64,000 bases of DNA from Capnocytophaga haemolytica (GCF_001553545.1 NZ_CP014227.1:518501-582500); one strand, 5' to 3'. Shown: positions 44,704 through 55,390, counted from the first letter of the stretch. The notes: generated by a model not told the origin, from the sequence alone. Program-made: numbers and translations.

Positions 44704-45738
44704 TTAAAACTCAATCGTTGCGCTTTGCTCTCTACCATTGACTATTAGAATAGTACCTTTGAACTTAGCATTTGTACCACCCTGTGCTATAAAGAGATAG
44801 CGTTCCCCACTTCGTAGAGAGTCAAAAATAGCATAACCTTCACTGTTGATATTTACCTCAGTAGAAACAGTCTTATCATTGATCTTATTGTATAAATTCT
44901 GTATAAAATCATTGCCGTTCTCATTTACTTTCTTCACTAAATCAGCATCAGTGATATTGCCAAAAGCAGATTTTTTAATAGCAAATACGGGGCTTTGTGC
45001 TCTTAAAAACTTGTCTACTAACTTTATCTTTACTACCTTAGTGATATTTACAGAAACCTTTGCCTCTGTAATCCATTTTTCTTTTAAATTTACAGCCTCT
45101 GAATAGTATTTCTTCTCGCGAAGCACTACAAAGCTGTACTGTGTAGCTTCTAAACTTTTAAAATAAGCAAGTCCTTGAGCATTAGTAGTTGCAGTCTTTA
45201 CGCCACCCTGAAATACGCTATTACTTCTGAGCATAGAAGCTATAAACTCTTTATCTTTATATCCAATATTTGATAGTTGTATTTCTTGGTCTTTTGTAAG
45301 GGCATACACCACATCACCCGCCACAGGCTTGCTATCTTCCGACACCGTAATAGCAGCGCTCGTATTGGTATTCACTCCTGTAAGTGTGATAGTGTTATTC
45401 CCTTCCTTGATGTTCACCGGCGCATCCTGCGAAAGACTTACCCCGTAGTTTGTCTTTAATGTAAGGTATATCGATTTGCCGATAAAGTCCGACGCGTCCA
45501 TTGTCAGCGTCTTGCCCGTTACCTGAGTGTAGTCAGGTTTCGCATAAGGATCGTTAAAGGGCACTGCCGAATGTACCAAATACACACTTTCCAGCGCGAT
45601 ACCCTGTGCCTCTACGGTTACCACCAAACTCGCCTTTTTACCTCCATTGGGGTTAGGCGAAGGGTTGTCATTACTCTTGCTGCACGAAACCATTGCTACG
45701 CCAGCAAGTACTGCTAAAAATAAAAACATTCTTCTCAT
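44704..45738 (-). CDS. Surface-type lipoprotein (paralogue B)
   Basis: 344 residues from ATG 45738; the open frame reaches 45771, which is inside the -7 element. Lipobox MVSC (Cys19), mature start C-S-K-S-N-D. It aligns with paralogue A throughout (VTVEAQGIALESVYLVHS, TTNAQGLAYFKSLEATQYSFVVL, NSEGYAIFDSLRSGERYLFIAQGG) but lacks the TQTPTTP linker. The weaker export signal (no acidic pair directly after Lys) may put it on the inner face. The function is unknown. Confidence 0.7.
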   Translation of the reverse strand: MRRMFLFLAVLAGVAMVSCSKSNDNPSPNPNGGKKASLVVTVEAQGIALESVYLVHSAVPFNDPYAKPDYTQVTGKTLTMDASDFIGKSIYLTLKTNYGVSLSQDAPVNIKEGNNTITLTGVNTNTSAAITVSEDSKPVAGDVVYALTKDQEIQLSNIGYKDKEFIASMLRSNSVFQGGVKTATTNAQGLAYFKSLEATQYSFVVLREKKYYSEAVNLKEKWITEAKVSVNITKVVKIKLVDKFLRAQSPVFAIKKSAFGNITDADLVKKVNENGNDFIQNLYNKINDKTVSTEVNINSEGYAIFDSLRSGERYLFIAQGGTNAKFKGTILIVNGREQSATIEF

Positions 45739-45768
45739 AAAACAAAATCTTTTATATGAATTCGGGCG

Positions 45769-45776
45769 CAAAGGTA
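45769..45776 (-). promoter_or_regulatory. -7 element of paralogue B
   Basis: Minus-strand TACCTTTG, 30 bp before the chosen ATG. Confidence 0.55.
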
Positions 45777-45828
45777 ATACTTTTTATAAAAACAAGAGAA
45801 TGTTTGTTTATTATTTAACAAAATAAAA

Positions 45829-45855
45829 AAGCGTAAGGGGTTGCCTTACGCTTTA
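45829..45855 (-). terminator. Terminator of the OmpA-like gene
   Basis: AAGCGTAAGG / CCTTACGCTT hairpin followed by a T-run on the minus strand, 22 bp after the stop. Confidence 0.85.
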
Positions 45856-45876
45856 CATTATTATTTTTAAGTTTTA

Positions 45877-47085
45877 TTATTCTACGATACTAGCGATACT
45901 TACGCGGTTCCAATCTGGTTCCTCGAACATATCACCGATACCGTTACCTTCAGCTTGGATGCGGTCAGAAGAAATCTTGTAACGATTTACAAGTAAAGTC
46001 TTCACTGCCTGAGCACGAGCTTCAGCAAGCTTTTCGTTCTTTTGAAGGTTACCTTCTGGTGAAGCATATCCTTTGATCACTACCTTAGCGTCTTTGTGTT
46101 TCTTCAAGTAAGAAGCTACACGCTCTACGTTTGGTAACTGTGAAGCATCAATAGTAGTCTTACCTACACGGAAAGTAACTACTGATTCCAAAGTCTTCTT
46201 GTTCTTAGTAACCACCTCTTTGATCACTTCTGGCTTCTTGTTGCGAGCCTTTTCTAAGTCATCTTGCAATTTAGAGATCTGACGATCTTTATCAGCCAAT
46301 TCTCTATCCTTGTCGTTAAGTTGGCTACGAAGGTTAGCTACATCACCACTTAAGTCTGGAGTCTTAGCACCCGCAGTAATGTAACGAGCGCCGTTGCTAC
46401 CTTTAAAGCGATAGAATACACCAGCAGTTGCTTGAATGAATGAGTTATAGCTGTTCAACTCATTTGCAGACTGTGACTTACCGTTGAAGTTCTTTACTCC
46501 ATCAACAGCGTAAACGATAGCTGGGCTGATCTTTACACCCCAAGCTTTGCTTTCGCCGAAGTTGTAAACGAAGTTAGAACCAAACTGAGCTGTCATTGAG
46601 TTCAAAGGAGCGCCTTCTCTTGTAAAGCCACCTACTTCTTGTGGGTATGCGTGCAACCAGCCTAAACCAGCAAAACCTTCTACCTCAAACTTGCGAGGTG
46701 CACCCTTATAACCTAAGAAAAGGTTACCTAAGTTTACGGTACCTACCAAACTTACGTTTGTATAGTCAACGAAATTACCCATCAAAGCATTTCCATCGTT
46801 AGGAGCCATAACATAAGTTGGTTCAGTTGTTGTATACGCAGGGCGCACATACGCCATACCTTCAACACCTAAACGGAACACTGGAGTCAATTGCTTGCTG
46901 AGTTCAGCACCAAAAGTCGCACGTGTGTTACCGAAGAAGTTCTCGCGGTGAGTATCAGAGAACCCACCACCTTTTACGCCTACCTGCCAGTTATCAAAGA
47001 ACTTGCTGTAGCTTAATGTTTCCTGTGCATTTGCACTTAGTATCCCTGCAGCGATCGCTGCTACTGTTAAAAATGTTTTTCTCAT
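45877..47085 (-). CDS. OmpA-family outer-membrane protein
   Basis: 402 residues with a signal peptide cut before QETLSYS (ILSANA). An N-terminal beta-barrel region (about 25-225) has alternating strands. A coiled coil follows at about 235-285 (LRSQLNDKDRELADKDRQIS). A C-terminal OmpA/MotB peptidoglycan-binding domain has VVIKGYASPEGNLQKNEKLAEARAQAV. The family anchors the outer membrane to the cell wall. It is monocistronic with a consensus-type promoter and a strong terminator, so probably abundant. Confidence 0.88.
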   Translation of the reverse strand: MRKTFLTVAAIAAGILSANAQETLSYSKFFDNWQVGVKGGGFSDTHRENFFGNTRATFGAELSKQLTPVFRLGVEGMAYVRPAYTTTEPTYVMAPNDGNALMGNFVDYTNVSLVGTVNLGNLFLGYKGAPRKFEVEGFAGLGWLHAYPQEVGGFTREGAPLNSMTAQFGSNFVYNFGESKAWGVKISPAIVYAVDGVKNFNGKSQSANELNSYNSFIQATAGVFYRFKGSNGARYITAGAKTPDLSGDVANLRSQLNDKDRELADKDRQISKLQDDLEKARNKKPEVIKEVVTKNKKTLESVVTFRVGKTTIDASQLPNVERVASYLKKHKDAKVVIKGYASPEGNLQKNEKLAEARAQAVKTLLVNRYKISSDRIQAEGNGIGDMFEEPDWNRVSIASIVE

Positions 47086-47122
47086 AAAAATATATACTTT
47101 ACTATTTTTCTAAAAACAGGGG

Positions 47123-47130
47123 CAAATGTA
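47123..47130 (-). promoter_or_regulatory. -7 element of the OmpA-like gene
   Basis: Minus-strand TACATTTG, 38 bp before the ATG. The remaining 47131-47395 is A+T-rich with no feature I can support. Confidence 0.52.
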
Positions 47131-47396
47131 CGACTTTTTCCACACATAGATTTATTCTATCTTAAAAAGTGTGTTTTTTATCATTTTTTTAACATTTACA
47201 TTAAGAAAATTTAAAACGCTAAAATGCTGTATATCACTAAAAGTAAAGAAGTTTATAGAAATTAGTCCTTTGAAAAATTTAACTATTTATTTAACAGCTA
47301 AAAATACGTTTTTTGCTCGTTTTCACCCTTCATCACTGTCTTTTAGAAGCTAAAAACACTCCAAAAATACCTGTTTTCTACCCTAAAAATACAAAA

Positions 47397-47426
47397 AAGC
47401 TGCCCAACATTACTGTCAAACAGCTT
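47397..47426 (-). terminator. Possible terminator of sprA
   Basis: AAAGCTG / CAGCTTT short stem with a large loop and T-run on the minus strand, about 40 bp after the sprA stop. Confidence 0.45.
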
Positions 47427-47433
47427 TAATAGT

Positions 47434-47468
47434 ATAAATCTAATCTCTATTTTCTGACCTCTAATTAC
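47434..47468 (-). repeat. 7-bp degenerate array, 5 units
   Basis: Units ATAAATC, TAATCTC, TATTTTC, TGACCTC, TAATTAC lie next to and just into the sprA stop codon. Confidence 0.6.
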
Positions 47469-50400
47469 TGAAATGTATACTTCACCGATACCCCTGTGCG
47501 TATGGTCGTCATTGGGAAGGCTGTTGATATAGCCGATTTAGAGAAATTGTATTGGAAATAGTACGATGCCAAGAGGTTGCGGCTCAGCGCATACTCAGCG
47601 GTGAGGTTACCCAGCCAACTGGTTTGTCCTGCGGTTACTTGGTTGTTGAATATCTCCATATTGCGTATCACGGTAAACTCTTTCATATAGGAGAGTGTTC
47701 CCTTGAGTACCAAATCGCTCTTGAGGGTAGTGAGCACCCCATTCACGCGTGTTACAAAGCTGATATTCTTAAAGCGATAGCCTAAGCCGAACTTATACTC
47801 GCGTTTGAGTATTTCGGTGAGATAATCGTTGTCAAGGCTTATAGAGATCGTCCTATCGCGGTTGAACTCTGCCAATAGGCTCATTGAGTTCTTCAGCTCC
47901 ATATCGGCACGGATCAGTGGGTTAAACTGCTCTACTAAGGTAACCGTGGTGAAGAGTTTATCATTTAAGAAATCACCTGCTACGTTGGTCTTACTTGGAT
48001 TATATGGCTCGTACTCCAAGTTCGTGCGGAACTCACTCAGCGAGTAGCTTGCGCGGTAGCCGTGTGCCAATGAGAAGCGGCGGAAGGCGTTTTTGATAAA
48101 GTCTACTTTCATCAGCCCTGTATAGCGGATATTCCAATCAGGGATAGGGATATTCTTAAAGGCGTCAAGTGATACACCACTGGCACTGCCTCCTGAGTAA
48201 GCTGCAAAGAAGGCTGGGATCATCACCGCTTGGCTCTTCTTGCTATAGCCCTTAGGGTAGCCCTCAGCATCTACATCAGCGGGGTTCAGTCCTCGTTCTG
48301 CTGCCAGACGGCGTGCCACGGTAAGGCGGTTGTCCTTGAACTTCTCAAAGGCTGCTGAGTGATACTCATCGATCTTATTAAAGCTGGTCGCTATCAGGTT
48401 GGTAGAGATGTTAAAGCTCCCCACCTCATTGCCTACCAATCGGTTATAGACAAAGTCGCGCACCTCAAAGGTCTCGGTGTAATTCTGGGTGTACTGCCTA
48501 TTGGCTTTCAGGTTGATTTGCAAGTCAGGGATAGGCTGCAGGTTAGCAGTCAGGGTCAGTTCGCGTTCTTTTGACTGTATGAATTGGTCGTTGAAGTCTG
48601 CAAAGTCGGTCAGGTAGCCTCTCTTCGCCAATTCGTAACGAATATCACTCTGGTCACCAAACATAAAGCCTGTCGATGGTTTAAAGGTACCGAGGAAACC
48701 TACTTGCTGGGTATAACCTGGTATGGTCTTCCCATTGGTGCGTGAGTAGTTCACCCCGATAGTCTTGAGCATTGTGGCAAAAGTCTTGCCTATGCTGGCT
48801 TTCTCATCACGCCCTGTGGGTTTTACCCCCAGATAGCGGTAGAGCTGATCGAAGGTAAGGTTGGCAGTGAAGTTGTGGGTGTTGGCATTTTGTAGCTTGT
48901 TAATATCCTGATGTGCCAATTGCAACAGGGTTTGCGAGCCGCGCTGCCAATCAAAGTCACCTGAGTAGGTGTAGTTGGCTTTGATAAATTGGAAGTAAGG
49001 AAACTTCTCAAAAGGTAATTCATAGCTCACTTGTAGCTTTGAGAAGAAGTGATCAGGCGTACCCAAATCCCAGAAGTTCGACCATAGGGTTACATCTTTA
49101 TTCACTCCTGAAATATCGCCCGCATTGTCATACACATAATAGTTGCGTATGATGCTGTTGCCTGTAGCATTGAAGTTCAAGCGCAGCGAGCGGGTAAGGC
49201 TATAGTTGATGCCATACTGGTGATTCATCTGGTAATTGCGCTGTTGTAGCTCTGGCAAGCTCTTTTGCTGGCTCGCATTTACCCCATCAAAGTGCACCTC
49301 ACGGAACAACTGCTGACTAAAAGTGCGATTTACGTCCATCGTATAGACGATGCTCGTAGGCACTAAGTTGAGGTTCACATCTGCCAGCCATTGCCAATAA
49401 CGCTTGTTGGCAAACTTAGCCGATTTCTTCCAAGGCTCGTAAGTTACAGGCTTAAAGGTGTAGTTGTACATAAAGCCTGCTTTTACGTTCTGCTCATTCT
49501 CATATTGCAGTTCGTAGTCGCGGTGGTTCTTCTCGTTGTAAGCGTAGTTGAGTGTGAAGTTCTCCACGTTGTAGATACGGTTCTTTTGCCCTTCAGCGAG
49601 GTTCTTCTTTACCCCTATAAGGTTAATACCGCGGCGTAGGGTAAAGTCCTCAGCCTGCTCTTTAATCTTCTCGCGTTCCTCTGGAGTCTGTGCCACGTCT
49701 AAGCGGTCTTGCAGCTTAATGTCTTGGTATACAGGGTCGTACTCTGGGGTTGAGAGCTTCTGCGAGTGATTGAGCCCTACTGGTATTTGCATATTCCACT
49801 TAGGAGGCAAGAGCTTGCCTGCGTTGATGTTGAGCATCACGTCATACTCACGGGTATTCTCCAAAGCGCGCTGGTTGGGGGCTTGGTCTACGGCACCAAA
49901 GCCTACAGTGTGCATACGCCCTGTGGCTGAGATGTTGAGCAACTCAGAGGCGTTGGCATCCAAAGAGCCTACAGCTGCCCAACCGCCTGTGTTTTCAAGC
50001 TCTGCCACACGCAGTTCGTTAAACCAGTATTCACCACTGATTTCACGCCCTGCAGCATTCTTGATACCGAGCATCACCGCACGCACACTACCCAGCGATG
50101 GATTCCCCTTCACTACATAGCGGTTTTGCCCTGAGACGTGTGGAGTAGCATCAGGATTGGTGATCTTGTTGAAGTTGGCATCGTAGTACACGGTGTTGTC
50201 CATATCCTGATTGCGAATGCTAATCGCCTTTAGCTTGGTGAGGATGTTCATCGGTATGGTAAGCTGATTGGCTTTAGGCCATATCAAGTCCTCAGAATTA
50301 GCTCCTGAAGGGGTTACTTGCAGCGGTATTTCCACCTGGTAGTAATTGTCGTTGAAGTCTGTCCCTACACGTAGGAATGCCACCGCTTGGTTGTCTTGCA

Positions 50401-53400
50401 AGGCAGTGCTATTCTTATAAGTCTCAGCGTGTACGAACATCTTGATGTATTTGTACTGACGCAAGTCAAAGCGCATTGCCTTGTACACTGCTCGGCTATC
50501 CTTGTCTTGCAGTTTATCAACGATGTACGAAAGAGCTTGCTCATTCTGCTCTACCAAGGTGTTGTTGGTATTGATACGCTCACGGTGTACTCCTGGTGGC
50601 ATACGGTAAGGGATAGGGTTGCGGGTTTCATTCTCAATGAGGTTCACTGAGTTGATTTCTACCTTGGTAGTATTATTCTGCGGAAGGTTATTCAGTGGGT
50701 AAGTGTAATAACGCCAATCACCACGTATAAGGTCAAGCGTACCAAAACGCAGTAGCATTGGGTTCTGGAAGCCTGTCATATACATACGCATATGGGTCAT
50801 TGAGTTGATGATATCGAGCTTCTCGGTAGTGGTCAGCGATTGGGTGTGCCCCTCACGGATCATCTTGCCCGACTCAATCGGTATCTTAAACTGAATCCAA
50901 CGCGCACTGACCTGTCGCCCGTTGGGGGCTTCTATATTCACCGTACGAATATCGTTCACATAAGGGTCAGCAGTAGTGAGGTTCGGTTTGATACGTAAGC
51001 GGTATTCGAGGTAGTTATTGGCAGTGTTCATCGTGTAATCGCCATTGATATCCTCGTAGTCAGGTAGCGTTGTCGAGCCGCGATTGTCATTGGTTACCTC
51101 TACAGGCGAATTGCCCTCGGTGCCGTTGTAGTTGTAATAGCGGTTCATAATGCCACCTCGGCGTGCTAAGAAGTACTCGTAATTATCAAGCGCAGGGTCA
51201 TTAGGAGATATGCCTACGTTGTTGGTGTAGATACTGCCCTCTTGGCTGCTTGGTAAGCCGTCCAATCCTACGTCTTGCTGACTGCGGTTGCTTGAGTTCT
51301 CATCAAAAGCATATACCAGCGACTGTGCCGCAGGCACTTGCCCCCAGCTCGTTCTATTGACACTCGAAGTAGTCGATAGCCCTGGCAACCCGTTCTCATA
51401 CTGCTTACGCCCATCCTTAAGCACGTCCTCAGAGATGTTACCCAAGTTGAACACTAAGTCGCCATCGCCTGAGAACTCCCCAGAGGTATAGGGGTCGAGC
51501 ATCCAGAATTGTATAAACTCTATGTTGCTCTCTTGGAAGTCAGTGTAAGTCATTCCGCGCATTATCCCTGCCCACTTCTTGTCAGCGGTCTCTGTGTCAA
51601 ACGAAGGATTGTTGTTGTACTGCCCTTTGGCTTGTGGGTAATATGCTAAGTCCAGAGTAGTCTGCACTAACGACTGTCCCTGTGCGATCTGCTGTTGAGG
51701 GAAAATCTCTTCAATGTACACACGGCGGGTACTATTCTTCGAAATCTCATCGTTGGTAACATCACTTGGCTTTTGGGTAGAGTAGAATATCGGGTCAATA
51801 GTGTACCACGCCAATTTAGCCCGCCCATAGCCGTTCTTGAGGTTATCAGGGTCTTGTGGATTATTACCCCAAAGTGTTTGTGAAGCGGTACTACCGCCTG
51901 CCCCAAACTCTAAGGGGGTGCTCGCCAGCTTCCAAGCCAAGGGCGAACGCATATCTATAGTTGCCTGTGCCGATTCAAAGTCGTCTAAGTACACGGTTGT
52001 CTCCCCATCGAAGTCATCTGCCTTAGGGGTGCCTGGCACGAGATAAGCAAACTCACCCCGTACAGAGAGGTTGGAAGGTGCATCCGATTTGATGGTAGGG
52101 ATACGATTCACCCAACGCGTCAGGAAGGGCATTTCAGTCGAATAGGTAGCTCCAACCCCAAAGATGGTGTTGTTCACCGACTCCTGCCCGTAGCTGGTTT
52201 TCTGCGTATAAGGACGCTCGCGGAGGTTTACCACTGCCCCATTGACAATAAACTTATCGCTGAACTTGTGTTCTACATTTACACCCATAAAGCGAGTGGT
52301 TTGCCCTCCAAAGATAAGATTATTCTCTACAGATACTTGTATGGGCAGATTAGAAGCCTCCAAACTCGGGTTGGTAATTTCCACCAAGCCCGCTTGATAG
52401 TCCACCAAGTAGTCTAAGCCCTCAACCAATACACGCCCGCCAGCAGTAACTACTACCGAGCCTCGCGGCACATTGAAGGCTCCCAACGAAATACCTCTAC
52501 GTCCCGACGACTTATACCGCCCCTTCATCTGGAACTTATTCTTATTGCCATCCATCTGTGCTTGCGACTTGGTGTTGCGGTATAGCGAGGTATATACGTA
52601 TTTCTCTTGGTTTTTATTGTAAGTAGCGGGGTCGTCGTAGTTACCGCCACCCATCTTGTCAAAAAGGAACTTCCCAAAAGGCTCCACCTTGGTAAAGAAG
52701 ATTTTACCATACTGTTCATCTACTGTTACCCCAGGAATAAAGTCAAAGAAGCCATCGCCACCAGGCTGAGGGTCGCGGTATTTGTTGAGCCTATCAAAGT
52801 TAAAGAGGTGCAACAAGATATCATCCTCCATTCCCGTAGGCCAGCCATTGTTATCTACCTTTTCAATATAGTTAATCGGTGAAGGGTTCGCATAGTAGAT
52901 ATTCATCCTAAAGTCATCAGGCGATAGCTGTGCCGTGCCCACTGAGTACACATTCTTCATCATCAAGTCCCACACAGGGTCTTTCACGTTTAGGCGGTTG
53001 CTCTTAAGCATCTTCAACACCAAAAGGTTATTGGTGATTTCATTCTGCCCACTATTGTAGTACTGGTTAGTGGTTGCCGAAATACCATCATTGGCAAACT
53101 CACCCACCTGAAATACTTGGCTGCCAAAGGTATATTGATACGCTACCGCCAGCACCTCATCACTACTAAGGGCAGTGCTGAGTGAGATGTAGCCCAACTT
53201 GCTATCAAACTTATAGTCCACCCCCTCTTCGAGCTTACGCGCATTCTCAATCACCGCGTAGTCATACCCCTGACTTACATACGATTGGTTCGTGCCAAAA
53301 CCTTGTTGCAAGGTAGCCACATCGCGAATCGCCTTCGTGAGTACCGAGCCGCCTGTACCTATCTGTGTAGGGTCGTAGCGGTTGGCTTTATTGTCAGGCA

Positions 53401-54556
53401 TATTGCTAAACGACCCTCTAAAGAAGCCCGCGCCTGCCTTGTCTTTCAAGCGCGTATTCTCCATCTTAGCTTCCCCTAAGTCCTGCAAAGCCAATATGTT
53501 GCGTATATTACCCATACGGCTATTGCGGTTGGTCACCCATACCTCCAAGCGCGTAATCTGTACTTTACTATTGATAAAAGGATAGTTTTCTAAAGCCTTG
53601 TCATACTGGTCGCGGAAGAACTGCGCCAAGAAGAAGTTGCGGTTCTCATCATAGTCCAAAGCCGTAAACTGAAACTCGGTGATCGTACCGCCGCCCTGAG
53701 CCGTTACGGTCTTGCGTTCCGATTTCTGCTCGGAGAATACCCCCGTGATAGTCGTACGACCAAACTTCAGCTCAGTCTTCACCCCAAAGAGGCTTTGCGA
53801 ACCCGTAATGAGCGAATTGCTGATAGGCATTGAGATGTTACCTAATTCTATCTTCTGGATAATATCGTCCTCATCGGGAGCATATTCAAGTTTAAATACA
53901 TTCTGGAAGTCAAACGAAGCCTGCGTGTCATATTGGGCATTGAGTTTGAGCCGTGTACCTATCTGTCCCGTAAGCCCCAAGCTGATGCGCTGCTCAAAGT
54001 CTAAGCCCCACGAACTGCGGTTACGCGGGCTCACTGCGGGGTTGTCATTGCGTGTATAGCGCACCCCAAGGTCTACCCCCACACTCCCCTGAGGCGTCAA
54101 GCTGATGTTGCGACCACCAAAAACGCTCTCAAAAAAGTCAGAGTTCACATACAGCTCAGGCAGCAAGTCGCGTTGGGCTTTCTTCTGCGTAGTGCCACTT
54201 TGTGTATCGCCCACAGCATCTAACTTATCTCGGTAATAAGCCTGCATACGCTCGCGCAACACCAAATCCTCGTACTGCTTCGGCGTCAGAAACATAGGCG
54301 TGCGCAGGTCATAACTACCTACCTTCTCAGTGTACACATACCTGTCCAGCGTAGGGTTGTAGGTGTACTTCTGGCTGATATTAGCAGGTTGCTTTAAGCC
54401 CACACGCCCGATACCGTTCTTCACAGTAGTTTCAGTCTGAGTAGTTTGCGTAGAGGTTGTGGTAACCGTCGCGGTAGTCTGCACCGTCGGAGTTACTTGC
54501 CCTAACGCAAGGCTTGAAGCAAACAGTAGTATGATAATTGTTAGATGTTTTTTCAT
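47465..54556 (-). CDS. sprA: Type IX secretion outer-membrane translocon SprA
   Basis: 2363 residues from ATG 54556 (the frame is open to 54613, but the -7 element lies at 54611-54618). Signal peptide HLTIIILLFASSLALG, cut before Q. The giant length and segments such as DLLPELYVNSDFFESVFGGR, SVGVDLGVRYTRNDNP and SVENNLIFGGQTTRFMGVNVEH match SprA/Sov, the 36-strand barrel through which T9SS cargo crosses the outer membrane. With gldJ at the left edge, this shows a T9SS/gliding organism. ruvA lies directly upstream, a familiar flavobacterial order. Confidence 0.95.
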   Translation of the reverse strand: MKKHLTIIILLFASSLALGQVTPTVQTTATVTTTSTQTTQTETTVKNGIGRVGLKQPANISQKYTYNPTLDRYVYTEKVGSYDLRTPMFLTPKQYEDLVLRERMQAYYRDKLDAVGDTQSGTTQKKAQRDLLPELYVNSDFFESVFGGRNISLTPQGSVGVDLGVRYTRNDNPAVSPRNRSSWGLDFEQRISLGLTGQIGTRLKLNAQYDTQASFDFQNVFKLEYAPDEDDIIQKIELGNISMPISNSLITGSQSLFGVKTELKFGRTTITGVFSEQKSERKTVTAQGGGTITEFQFTALDYDENRNFFLAQFFRDQYDKALENYPFINSKVQITRLEVWVTNRNSRMGNIRNILALQDLGEAKMENTRLKDKAGAGFFRGSFSNMPDNKANRYDPTQIGTGGSVLTKAIRDVATLQQGFGTNQSYVSQGYDYAVIENARKLEEGVDYKFDSKLGYISLSTALSSDEVLAVAYQYTFGSQVFQVGEFANDGISATTNQYYNSGQNEITNNLLVLKMLKSNRLNVKDPVWDLMMKNVYSVGTAQLSPDDFRMNIYYANPSPINYIEKVDNNGWPTGMEDDILLHLFNFDRLNKYRDPQPGGDGFFDFIPGVTVDEQYGKIFFTKVEPFGKFLFDKMGGGNYDDPATYNKNQEKYVYTSLYRNTKSQAQMDGNKNKFQMKGRYKSSGRRGISLGAFNVPRGSVVVTAGGRVLVEGLDYLVDYQAGLVEITNPSLEASNLPIQVSVENNLIFGGQTTRFMGVNVEHKFSDKFIVNGAVVNLRERPYTQKTSYGQESVNNTIFGVGATYSTEMPFLTRWVNRIPTIKSDAPSNLSVRGEFAYLVPGTPKADDFDGETTVYLDDFESAQATIDMRSPLAWKLASTPLEFGAGGSTASQTLWGNNPQDPDNLKNGYGRAKLAWYTIDPIFYSTQKPSDVTNDEISKNSTRRVYIEEIFPQQQIAQGQSLVQTTLDLAYYPQAKGQYNNNPSFDTETADKKWAGIMRGMTYTDFQESNIEFIQFWMLDPYTSGEFSGDGDLVFNLGNISEDVLKDGRKQYENGLPGLSTTSSVNRTSWGQVPAAQSLVYAFDENSSNRSQQDVGLDGLPSSQEGSIYTNNVGISPNDPALDNYEYFLARRGGIMNRYYNYNGTEGNSPVEVTNDNRGSTTLPDYEDINGDYTMNTANNYLEYRLRIKPNLTTADPYVNDIRTVNIEAPNGRQVSARWIQFKIPIESGKMIREGHTQSLTTTEKLDIINSMTHMRMYMTGFQNPMLLRFGTLDLIRGDWRYYTYPLNNLPQNNTTKVEINSVNLIENETRNPIPYRMPPGVHRERINTNNTLVEQNEQALSYIVDKLQDKDSRAVYKAMRFDLRQYKYIKMFVHAETYKNSTALQDNQAVAFLRVGTDFNDNYYQVEIPLQVTPSGANSEDLIWPKANQLTIPMNILTKLKAISIRNQDMDNTVYYDANFNKITNPDATPHVSGQNRYVVKGNPSLGSVRAVMLGIKNAAGREISGEYWFNELRVAELENTGGWAAVGSLDANASELLNISATGRMHTVGFGAVDQAPNQRALENTREYDVMLNINAGKLLPPKWNMQIPVGLNHSQKLSTPEYDPVYQDIKLQDRLDVAQTPEEREKIKEQAEDFTLRRGINLIGVKKNLAEGQKNRIYNVENFTLNYAYNEKNHRDYELQYENEQNVKAGFMYNYTFKPVTYEPWKKSAKFANKRYWQWLADVNLNLVPTSIVYTMDVNRTFSQQLFREVHFDGVNASQQKSLPELQQRNYQMNHQYGINYSLTRSLRLNFNATGNSIIRNYYVYDNAGDISGVNKDVTLWSNFWDLGTPDHFFSKLQVSYELPFEKFPYFQFIKANYTYSGDFDWQRGSQTLLQLAHQDINKLQNANTHNFTANLTFDQLYRYLGVKPTGRDEKASIGKTFATMLKTIGVNYSRTNGKTIPGYTQQVGFLGTFKPSTGFMFGDQSDIRYELAKRGYLTDFADFNDQFIQSKERELTLTANLQPIPDLQINLKANRQYTQNYTETFEVRDFVYNRLVGNEVGSFNISTNLIATSFNKIDEYHSAAFEKFKDNRLTVARRLAAERGLNPADVDAEGYPKGYSKKSQAVMIPAFFAAYSGGSASGVSLDAFKNIPIPDWNIRYTGLMKVDFIKNAFRRFSLAHGYRASYSLSEFRTNLEYEPYNPSKTNVAGDFLNDKLFTTVTLVEQFNPLIRADMELKNSMSLLAEFNRDRTISISLDNDYLTEILKREYKFGLGYRFKNISFVTRVNGVLTTLKSDLVLKGTLSYMKEFTVIRNMEIFNNQVTAGQTSWLGNLTAEYALSRNLLASYYFQYNFSKSAISTAFPMTTIRTGVSVKYTFQ

Positions 54557-54610
54557 AAGGATAACAATCTGCGTAGCTATCGTTGCGCTTGAAAAATTAG
54601 ATACACGGCG

Positions 54611-54618
54611 CAAAAGTA
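54611..54618 (-). promoter_or_regulatory. -7 element of sprA
   Basis: Minus-strand TACTTTTG, 55 bp before the chosen ATG. Confidence 0.5.
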
Positions 54619-54703
54619 AGAATTTATTTTCAAAAATAACAAATCAAACCTTGTAAAAATGAATTTTTAACATAAAACACACGTAAAAACAGCACTTTTA
54701 CTC

Positions 54704-55288
54704 CTACAAATTCTTCAACGATTGCTTAATAATCTCCTCTACACTCAGCTCTCCTGAGGCTGATTGTACAATCTTATCCACTACTTTTTCCGCTTGCTTA
54801 CGCACAAAGCCCAAAACCTCCAACGCCGAAAGCGCCTCTTCCTTGTGAGTGTAGCTCGCTGTCGGGGCAACCTCGTCAAACTCTTGCAACTTGAGCATCT
54901 TATCTTTCAAGTCCAAGATCACCCGTTGCGCTGTCTTAGCCCCAATGCCCTTCACCGATTGGATGCTCGCCACATCACCATTGACGATCGCACTGCGTAT
55001 CTGTGCTGCCGTAAGCGACGACAGCATCGTTCTGGCAGTACTTGCTCCCACCCCCGATACCGAGAGCAGCAGCGTAAATACCTCCCGCTCTGATTTGCTC
55101 AAGAAGCCGTAAAGCGTATGCGCATCCTCCTTGATTTGCAGATAAGTGTACAGCTTTATTGCCTCACCCTCAGGCAGTGCTGAATATGTATTCAAGCTGA
55201 TATTTACAAAATACCCCACCCCGTTGCAATCTATCACCACATAAGTAGGGTTCTTTTCTACTAATTTCCCTTGTAATTGTGTAATCAA
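54704..55288 (-). CDS. ruvA: Holliday junction branch-migration subunit RuvA
   Basis: 194 residues. The domain I start MITQLQGKLVEKNPTYVVIDCNGVGY is followed by the helix-hairpin-helix motifs (LLSVSGVGASTARTML and IQSVKGIGAKTAQRVILDLKDK). The C-terminal domain III has ALSALEVLGFVRKQAEKVVDKI. RuvA tetramers hold the junction for RuvB. The ATG is followed by sprA on the same strand with 147 bp between. Confidence 0.96.
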   Translation of the reverse strand: MITQLQGKLVEKNPTYVVIDCNGVGYFVNISLNTYSALPEGEAIKLYTYLQIKEDAHTLYGFLSKSEREVFTLLLSVSGVGASTARTMLSSLTAAQIRSAIVNGDVASIQSVKGIGAKTAQRVILDLKDKMLKLQEFDEVAPTASYTHKEEALSALEVLGFVRKQAEKVVDKIVQSASGELSVEEIIKQSLKNL

Positions 55289-55315
55289 AATATATCTATC
55301 TTTAAAACCAGACCG

Positions 55316-55323
55316 CTAAGATA
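55316..55323 (-). promoter_or_regulatory. Possible -7 element of ruvA
   Basis: Minus-strand TATCTTAG, a one-base variant of the consensus, 28 bp before the ATG. Confidence 0.33.
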
Positions 55324-55390
55324 CAACCTTTTTCTCAAACAGCCATCATTTATAACGAATATTTAACATTTTCTAACATTCTCACAAATA

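Noticed and set aside
47552..54059. Many plus-strand open frames opposite sprA
   Set aside because: They are short, overlap each other, and are explained by the long real gene on the minus strand.
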